From: Planctomycetaceae bacterium
GTDB lineage: Bacteria > Planctomycetota > Planctomycetia > Pirellulales > Pirellulaceae
Assembly (NCBI GenBank): GCA_007695205.1
Contig: REEF01000732.1
Location: 1-29,066, forward strand
DNA: 29,066 nucleotides
Direction of reading: 5' to 3'
Under the pieces are notes generated by a model. It saw nothing but the letters and a program-made list of their open reading frames with translations. It made no database searches and was not told where the DNA came from. Numbering within the stretch: position 1 is the stretch's first letter; each line of letters starts with the position of its first letter. Below, in pieces: positions 1-8,300 of this stretch. Made by a program: the position numbers and the translations under genes.

Positions 1-277
1 CAATCGCAAAGCCAATTGTGCCAAGTACGAAAGCATCGGGTTCGATGTTCAGGTTCAAAGGTTGGGGCTATGTCCGCAAAGCGGTCATTCTACGCGCCCG
101 GACCGTTCCCAGAAACCGGGCCGCAACGAATTACCCGCCTTTGCGAGGCCATTCGATTTGGACCCTGGCGACGAGCATCTTTCTTCTTCGTCTTTCAACG
201 CTTCACGACAAAGCCTAGAATGGTGGATGAGGATTTTGGTCGCATGATGATCCAAGCCCTTTTTTTGGAGAAGTTTG
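1..277. other. Upstream region of the sulfatase; no gene recognised
   Basis: I see no recognisable gene here. Open frames on both strands exist but have no family resemblance, and one runs out of frame through the sulfatase. The only interpretable element is the GGAG at 267-270 in front of the sulfatase start. A promoter is presumably present, but I could not find a convincing -35/-10 pair. Confidence 0.5.
267..270 (+). promoter_or_regulatory. Ribosome binding site that decides the sulfatase start
   Basis: GGAG stands 7 nt before the ATG at 278. The in-frame TTG at 275 is only 4 nt from it, so the ATG is the better start. Confidence 0.6.
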
Positions 278-2023
278 ATGAACGCGTTCCCATGGATCGG
301 TGCGGTGGCGATCGTCATCGCTGCCGTCACGGTGACTCCGGCCGCAGAACGGCCGAATGTGGTTTTGATCATGACCGACGACCAAGGGTATGGCGATCTG
401 GCCATTCACGGTCACCCGCACGTGATCACCCCGAACATGGACCGGCTGGCCAAAAACAGCGTACGGCTGGAACAGTTCCATGTCGACCCGACCTGCTCGC
501 CGACCCGTTCCGCTCTGATGACCGGCCGGTATTCGGGTCGAGTCGGCGTGTGGCATACGGTCATGGGCCGGAACATGCTGCGCGAGGACGAGACGACCAT
601 CGCCCAAGTATTCCAGGCAGCGGGCTACCGCACGGGCGTCTACGGGAAATGGCATTTGGGCGATTCCTACCCCTACGGAGCTAGGTTTCGCGGCTTTGAC
701 GACGCCATCGTCCACTTTGCGGGCGGCGTTGGCCAGTCGCCCGATTACTGGGACAACGACTACTTCGAAGACCATTACCACGACAACGGATCCTGGCGCC
801 CCTTCCAGGGATACTGTACCGATGTCTGGTTCCGCGAGGCCCTGCGGTTTATCCGCGAGAATCGGGAACAGCCCTTCTTCGTCTACCTGCCGACCAACGC
901 AGCTCACCAAACCCGCCCGCATGTGCCCGAACGATACAAGGCGCTGTACGACGATCTGGACGTCTCCGACCGGCTGAAAATCTTCTGGGGCATGCTGACC
1001 AACATCGACGATAACCTAGGCATCCTGCTGGACCGCCTGGAACACTGGGACCTGATGGACAACACCGTACTGATCTTCATGGGCGACAACGGTACCACGA
1101 TGGGCCCGAACTTTTGGCCGCCCGACCAGCGATCCGAGTGGGCTCAGACGTTCAATGCCGGTATGCGCGGCACCAAGGGTTCGCATTATGATGGCGGGCA
1201 CCGCTTGTTCTGCTTTGTGCAATACCCGGCAGGCGGTATCGGCGGCGGGCGGCAGGTCAGGCCCATCACCGCCCACATCGATCTGATGCCGACCCTGTTG
1301 GAATTGTGCGGCATCGACCCGCCGGAAGGCGTCGTCTTCGACGGCAAATCGCTGGTCCCCCTGCTGACCGGCGACGATTCGGACTGGCCCCAGCGGACGA
1401 TCTTCCTGCAGAACCAGCGAGTGCTGGACCCGATCAAATGGAAACATTCGGCCGTGATGACCGACCGTTGGCGGCTGGTCAGCGGCGGCGAGCTGTACGA
1501 CATGCGCCAGGATCCGGGGCAGCAGCAGAACGTGATCGACGACCACCCCCAGGTGGCCCAGGAATTGAGCGACCAATACGATCGCTGGTGGGACGAGATC
1601 AGTCAGCGATTTGACGAGACCACCCCGCTGTACATCGGCGCCCAGCAACAGCCGAGTGTCCAGCTCAGTTCGCATGACTGGATGACCCCCGATCTGCGGA
1701 ATCTGCCGTGGAACCAGCCGCACGTGCGCCAGCGGCCGTTGAGCAACGGACCGTGGCGGATTCGTGTGGCCCGTGCGGGCCGGTATGCGTTTGTCCTGCG
1801 GGAACGTCCCGAGGTCGCCGAGTTCCCCTTGACGGCCACCGAGGCTCGTTTACGCATCGGGGATCTGGTCGACGAGCGCCAAGCCGTTCCGCCGGACGCG
1901 ACCGGCATCCGTTTCGAAGTCCGTTTGCCCGCCGGGGACATGGAATTGCAGACATGGTTGATCGAAAGCGACCAGACCTCGCGCGGCGCCTACTACGTCC
2001 AAGCCGATTATCTGGGCGATTGA
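278..2023 (+). CDS. Secreted type I sulfatase (arylsulfatase family)
   Basis: This 581-residue protein is a formylglycine-dependent sulfatase that hydrolyses sulfate esters, probably on polysaccharides, in the periplasm or outside the cell. Residues 1-23 form a signal peptide ending near PAA. The family signature C-x-P-x-R is seen as CSPTR with Cys73 as the residue expected to be oxidised to formylglycine. Calcium and active-site residues follow the family pattern: Asp34-Asp35 in MTDDQGYGD, Lys124 and His126 in GKWHLGD, and a later MGDNG. The length is usual for planctomycete arylsulfatases, with a C-terminal extension of about 120 residues after the catalytic fold. The family and the cysteine subtype are visible in the sequence. 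The substrate cannot be read. No anaerobic or aerobic maturase gene is adjacent, and the PKS 374 bp downstream has no evident functional link. Confidence 0.93.
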   Translation: MNAFPWIGAVAIVIAAVTVTPAAERPNVVLIMTDDQGYGDLAIHGHPHVITPNMDRLAKNSVRLEQFHVDPTCSPTRSALMTGRYSGRVGVWHTVMGRNMLREDETTIAQVFQAAGYRTGVYGKWHLGDSYPYGARFRGFDDAIVHFAGGVGQSPDYWDNDYFEDHYHDNGSWRPFQGYCTDVWFREALRFIRENREQPFFVYLPTNAAHQTRPHVPERYKALYDDLDVSDRLKIFWGMLTNIDDNLGILLDRLEHWDLMDNTVLIFMGDNGTTMGPNFWPPDQRSEWAQTFNAGMRGTKGSHYDGGHRLFCFVQYPAGGIGGGRQVRPITAHIDLMPTLLELCGIDPPEGVVFDGKSLVPLLTGDDSDWPQRTIFLQNQRVLDPIKWKHSAVMTDRWRLVSGGELYDMRQDPGQQQNVIDDHPQVAQELSDQYDRWWDEISQRFDETTPLYIGAQQQPSVQLSSHDWMTPDLRNLPWNQPHVRQRPLSNGPWRIRVARAGRYAFVLRERPEVAEFPLTATEARLRIGDLVDERQAVPPDATGIRFEVRLPAGDMELQTWLIESDQTSRGAYYVQADYLGD

Positions 2024-2043
2024 TCCCAGACCGATTCACGTGG

Positions 2044-2064
2044 CTCGGCATCTCCGAGGCCGAG
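2044..2064 (+). terminator. Possible weak terminator after the sulfatase
   Basis: CTCGGC (2044-2049) pairs with GCCGAG (2059-2064) around a 9-nt loop, 20 nt after the sulfatase stop. No U-run follows, so an intrinsic terminator is only a possibility. Confidence 0.3.
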
Positions 2065-2198
2065 AAAGCATTTCATTGACGCCGTTGGGAGCTATGGCCG
2101 AAACAGCGATCTATCTCAGCGTCCGACTTCGCCAGTCGAATAATGGATGTCCCGTTCGTCCAGCACGCGCAGAAATCCTTCGAACCCGAAACGATGCA

Positions 2199-2224
2199 CA
2201 ATGGGTAGCCGCAATGGGTAGCCG
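2199..2224 (+). repeat. 13-bp perfect tandem duplication
   Basis: The unit caatgggtagccg occurs twice head to tail at 2199-2211 and 2212-2224, roughly 175-200 bp before the PKS start. It may be a slippage duplication or paired protein-binding sites. Confidence 0.8.
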
Positions 2225-2397
2225 TGACGGAGTAGGGCTGGGTCGAAAACTCCGATTCGCGCATTCGTCTTACGGCGTTAGAATGCACTGGTTACCGAGC
2301 CGTTAGTCATCCGGGACGTTAATAACGCACCCGATCTCACGGTATTCAAACAGCCTCGAACGATATTCTGCTCCTGAATTGCTAAACAGAGAGCCTG

Positions 2398-5300
2398 ATG
2401 CCAGAGAACTCAAATACGGCCACGCAGCCAATCGCAGTTGTTGGGATCGGTTGCCGTTTTCCTAAAGCGAACACCCCTGACCAATTTTGGAACCTGCTGA
2501 GTCGAGGGGTCGACGCGATTCGCGAAGTGCCACGGGATCGTTGGGACGTCGACGCATACTTCGATCCTCAACTGGGGATACCCGGCAGGATGTACACCCG
2601 TTGGGGCGGTTTTTTGGATGCGGTGGACCAATTCGATCCCGCATTTTTCGGGATCGCGATGCGCGAAGGCCAGAAAATGGATCCGCAGCAGCGGTTGCTG
2701 CTGGAAGTAGCCTGGGAGTCGCTGGAGAGTGCGGGGATTCCGCCGGACAGCTTGTCGGGAAGCGCAACCGGTGTGTTCGTGGGCATCAGCAACAGCGATT
2801 ACCGGTTGCTTTACAAAAGCCTAATGGATATCGACGCCTACTTGGCCACAGGCACGTGTCTGTGCATCGCGGCCAATCGCTTGTCCTACCTGCTGAATCT
2901 GCGCGGTCCCAGCATGGCGATCGACACGGCCTGCTCGTCTTCGCTGGTGGCGGTCCACTTGGCTTGCCAGAGCCTGCGGCGGCAGGAATCGGATGTCTGC
3001 CTGGCGGGCGGGGTGAACTTGATCGTTTCTCCCGAGGGGACGATCGCTTTGTCGCAGGCCCGCATGATGGCTCCGGACGGACATTGCAAGACGTTCGATG
3101 CCGGGGCCGATGGCTACGTTCGCGGCGAAGGCTGCGGCGTGGTTGTGTTGAAGCGTCTGTCCGACGCATTGACCGATGGCAGTCCCATCTTGGCCGTGCT
3201 CCCGGGTTCGGCGGTCGCCCAGGACGGCTTGACCAACGGGCTGACCGCGCCCAACGGTCCGGCCCAACAGGCGGTCATCCGTCAGGCCTTGGCCGAGGCG
3301 GGACGACAGCCGCATGAAATCAGCTACATCGAAACCCACGGGACCGGAACGGCGTTGGGCGACCCGATCGAAGTCCGCTCGCTGCGCAACGTGTTGATGG
3401 CGGATCGGCCCGCGGATCGACCCTGCTGGCTGGGCGCGGTCAAGACCAACATCGGGCACCTGGAGGCGGCAGCGGGCATCGCGAGTCTGATCAAATCGAT
3501 CCTGTCCCTGCAGCATGGGCAGATCCCGCCGAATTTGCACTTCCACAAGTTGAATCCCTACATCTCGTTGGAAGGAACTACCTTTGCGTTGCCGACGGAG
3601 TGCGTCGCTTGGCCCGCGGGTGCGGAGCGGCGGGTAGCCGGGATCAGTTCGTTCGGATTCGGGGGCACGAATTGCCACTTGATCGTCGAGGAAGCACCGC
3701 AGCTCGAGACATCCGAGGACCGCTCGTCGCCATCGCCTCATCTGCTGACCTTGAGCGCAAAAACCTCCGAGGGACTGAGCGAAATGACGCGCACGTTCGA
3801 TCGGTTCCTGGCCGACCGACCCGACGCGGCGCTGGACGACATCTGCTACACAGCGGCGACCGGCCGGTCTCACTTCGACTATCGCACGACGGTGTCGGGG
3901 TACACTTCCGAACAGTTGCGAGCAGGCTTGCAGGCCTTTGCAGCCAACGGTCAGGTGCAACCGATTTTGCGCAAGAGCGGCAAGAAGAGGCCGGTGAAGA
4001 TCGCCTTCTTGTTCACCGGTCAAGGTTCGCAAGTGGTCGGCATGGGGCGGCAACTGTACGAACGTCAGCCCGTGTTCCGCGAAACGCTGGATCGTTGCGA
4101 CGAACTGCTGCGTCCCCAATTGGCCCAACCGTTGTTGTCGGTGCTGTATCCGCCGGACGGCCAGTCCTCACCTTTGAACGAAACGGCATACACACAGCCC
4201 GCGCTGTTCGCGTTGGAGTATGCGTTGGCAGGGCTTTGGCAATCCTGGGGTGTTCAGCCGAGCATGGCCGCGGGACACAGCGTGGGCGAATACGTCGCCT
4301 GCTGCCTGGCCGGCGTGTTCAGCCTGGAAGATGCCTTGCAGTTGATTGCTGCTCGGGCGCGGCTGATGCAGGCCCTGCCGCCGGGCGGCCGGATGGTCGC
4401 TGTTTCGGCCGACGAGAGACGCGTTTCCCAGACGCTTGCGGGACATCAGCAGCACGTGTCGATCGCCGCGGTCAACGCGCCGCAGCAGACCGTGATCGCC
4501 GGGGCAGATGATGCCGTGGAACAAATCGTCCAACGGCTGGCGGCCGAGGGCATCAAGACCAAGCCGTTGACCGTCTCGCACGCCTTCCATTCGCCGCTGA
4601 TGGATCCGATGCTCGCCGAATTCGAGCAGGTCGTCAGCCGCATCCGCCTGTCGCCGCCCAAGTTCCCGGTGGTCTCGAACGTTTCGGGCCAAGTTGCCGG
4701 TGCGGAGATCGTCGAGCCTGCCTACTGGTCGCGGCACATCAGACAAGCCGTGCGGTTCGCGGACAGCATGCAGACCATCGCCGGATTGGGACCGGACGCT
4801 TTCCTCGAAGTGGGGCCGCAACCCATCCTCACCGCGTTGGGGCGGGTCTGTCTGCCCGGCGCCGCACAACCGTGGCTTCCCAGCCTGCGCGCCCGGCAGG
4901 ACGACGAATTGGTGCTGCAATCGGCGTGGGGGACTTTGCACGGACTGGGCGCCGACGTGGACTGGGAACGATTCCATTGGCCTCGCCGACGACGAAAGAT
5001 CGCACTGCCGACCTATCCGTTCCAGCGGCAGACGTGCTGGGACGATTTTCTAGGCCAGATGGGGCAATGGCAGCCGGCGGGCGGGCGCGAGGGAGCGTCG
5101 GAGAAGGTCGCGCATCCGCTGGTCGCTCAGCGATGGGATGTGGCCGGCAAGGAAACCGTATTCCAGGCCGTGCTGCGCCCCGAAGCGCCGGACTACCTGA
5201 ACGACCACCGCGTCTGGGATACGGTCGTGGTGCCGGCTGCGGCGTTGGCCGAATTGGCGCTGGCGGCGGGCGCCCAATACTCCCAAAACGAGGCCGTGTC

Positions 5301-8300
5301 GCTGCAGGATCTGTCCATCCGGCAGGCGCTCGTCTTGCCTCCGTCCGAATCGCGATACGTGCAGATCGTGGTAACCGAACAGGACGACCAGACGCTCGAG
5401 TTCCATCTTTACAGCTATCTGAAGCGAGCAGACACCGAGGACAAGATCTGGACACAGCACGCGTCGGGCCATTTGATCCGCCAGCCGCAGGCAACCTTGC
5501 CACCGGCGCGCGACCTGCAGCCGATCCAGCAAGCGATGACGGCGGAAGTGGACGTTTCGGCGTTCTACGCGGAATGCCATCGCCGGGGACTTGGTTACGG
5601 TCCCAAGTTCCAATCGATCCGCCGCCTCTCCGCCGGCTCGCTGGAGGCGTTGGCCGACGTGGTCCTGGATGACGGCTTGGTGCAGGGCGCGGCCGGGTAT
5701 CGATTGCACCCTTCCCTGTTGGATGCCTGCTTCCAGACGATCGGCGCCGCCCTGCCCTCGACGGACGATGCAAACGTCTTGCTGCCCGTCGAGATCCAGC
5801 GGCTGCAAGTTTTCCAGCCCGGTATCCATCGGGTTGTCTGCCACGTTCGAATCACCTCCGATCCGGCTGCGGTTTCCTCGAGCGTCACGGCGGACATTGC
5901 GATCTTGACGGACGACGGACAGCCCGTCGCAGAGGTGACCGGCCTGAAGCTTCGCCGCATCCGCCGTGAACTGCTGTTGAAGCAGATCCAACCGGGCTTG
6001 GACGACTGGCTGTACCGCGTCGACTGGCGTCCCAAGGACCGCAGCAGCACCGCCGCAGAAGCGGTCGCCGGCCCCTGGCTGATCCTGGCGGACCGCGGCG
6101 GCACGGGCAGCAAGCTGGCCGAAACGCTCGGCGGTCGCGGCCAGTCGTGTGTTGTCGTCGAAGCTGGCGAGCGGTTCGAGCAGCTTGCGCCGCAGCATTT
6201 CCGCGTTTCGCCGACAGAACGCACCGATTTCGATCGACTGTGGCGAGAGGCATTCGGCGACGGTCAGATGCCCACCAACATGGTTCATCTGTGGAGTCTC
6301 GACGCACCGGCGATCGAGTCGGCCGATACGGCGGCGGTCGAGTTCGCTCAACAGATCGGCTGCGGCAGCGTCCTGGGCTTGATTCAGTCGGTGCTTGATG
6401 CCAGCAGTGCCGTACCCCGTTTGTGGCTGGTAACGCGAGGCAGCCAAACGGTGCAAGTCGGAGACCGGGCGGCCAATATCCTGCCCTCGACTCTCTGGGG
6501 ACTGGGCCGGGTGATCGATTGGGAACACCCGCAACTGCGCTGCACCCGCGTGGACCTGGACCCGTGTGTCAGTCCGGCGGACGGCGACGATCTGCTCAGC
6601 GAATTGGTCCAGTCGGACGGCGAGAACCAGGTCGCTTATCGGAACTCGGTCCGTCTGGTTCCCCGGTTGGTCAAGGCCTGCAGCCCACACCCGGGCATGT
6701 TGCACGTTCCCGAAGGCCAGCCGTTCGCGCTACGGCTGACAAAGTACGGCGTCTTGGACAATCTGACGCTACAGCCGTTGGAGCGCAAGGCGCCGCAGGC
6801 GGGCGAAATCGAGATCGCCGTCCTGGCCACGGGCCTGAATTTCCGCGATGTGCTGCGCGCCTTGGGTATGTTGCAGGAGTACGAGAATCGGATCGGAATT
6901 CAGTCCGAGCGGGACGTGTGGTTCGGCTTCGAATGCGCCGGCAAGGTGACGGCGGTCGGACCGGGCGTGGATCAGTTCCAGGTGGGCGACGACGTCGTCG
7001 CGTTGTACCCGGGCAGCATGGCCAGCCACGTCACGGTGGGTACGAACTACGTGGTCCGCAAGCCGCAGACGATGAGCTTCGAGCAAGCGGCCACGATTCC
7101 GCTGGCCTACCTGACCGCTCATTACGGCCTGAACCGTTTGGCCAAACTCGGATCGGGCGACCGGGTGCTGATCCACGCGGCGGCGGGCGGCGTGGGTCAG
7201 GCGGCGGTGGCTCTGGCGCAACGCGCCGGGTCGGAGATCTTCGCCACGGCCAGCCCCGGCAAATGGGACTTCCTCCGGTCGTTGGGCGTCACGCACGTGA
7301 TGAACTCGCGGACGCTCGATTTTGCCGACCAGGTACTCGCGGACACCGAAGGCCGCGGCGTCGACGTGGTCTTGAACGGCCTGAACGGCGATTTCATCCC
7401 CAAGAGCCTGTCCGTACTGGCCGACGGCGGACGTTTCGTCGAGGTCGGCAAAATCGACATCTGGACCGCTGCACAGATGTCCGCAGCGCGGGCGGACGTC
7501 GGCTACTTCCCGTTCGATCTGGGCGAAGAGGAGCAAAAGCAACCGGGCCTGGTCCGGTCGATGCTCGACGAGTTGTTCGCCCAGTTCGAGGCCCGCACGC
7601 TGGACCCGCTTCCCCACAAAGTGTTTGCCATCGACGACGTGGTCGGCGCCTTTCGACACATGGCCCAGGCCAAGCATCTGGGCAAGGTCGTGGTCACGTT
7701 CCGCGATCACCAGCAATTGGACCAGGTGCCGGTCGGCAAAGAGGGCAGCTATCTGGTCACCGGTGGCCTGGGCGGACTCGGTCTGAAGATGGCCCAATGG
7801 CTGGCGGACCGCGGCGCGGGGCACGTGGTGCTGACCGGCCGGCGCGATCACCTGTCCGACGAGACGCAAAAAACCATCCTCGAAATGGAAAGTAAGGGCG
7901 TGGGAGTCACCGTCGTGGCGGGCGATATTTCCCGCCAGGCCGATGTGCAACGCGTCCTGGAGCAGATCGCCGGCGACCTGCCGCCGCTGCGCGGAGTGAT
8001 CCACGCCGCCGGGTTGCTGGAGGACGGCGTGTTGCGCCAACAGAGCTGGGCGAGCTTCCAGCGAGTGATGGCTCCGAAGGTCTTGGGAGCGTGGCATCTG
8101 CACCAGCACACGCAAACGCTGCCGCTGGATTTCTTCGTTTGCTTCTCGTCCATCGCCTCGTTGCTGGGTTCGCCCGGCCAGGGCAACTATGCCGCAGCCA
8201 ATGCTTTCCTGGATGCGCTGGCCGAGTACCGTCGCGGCTGCGGCTTGCCCGGTCTGAGCATCCACTGGGGGCCTTGGGACGCGATCGGGATGACGGCCGA

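Larger units (their letters stand above)
2024..2397. other. Intergenic region upstream of the PKS
   Basis: This 374-bp gap contains the hairpin after the sulfatase, a 13-bp perfect tandem duplication at 2199-2224, and the PKS leader. Base composition in the second half (about 2240-2397) looks more AT-rich than the flanking genes, as expected for a promoter region, but no clear -35/-10 pair stands out. A weak AGAGAG lies 4 nt before the PKS ATG. No gene is recognised. Confidence 0.5.

Noticed and set aside
16..684. Open frame covering the sulfatase 5' region
   Set aside because: It overlaps the sulfatase catalytic region out of frame and has no protein-like pattern.
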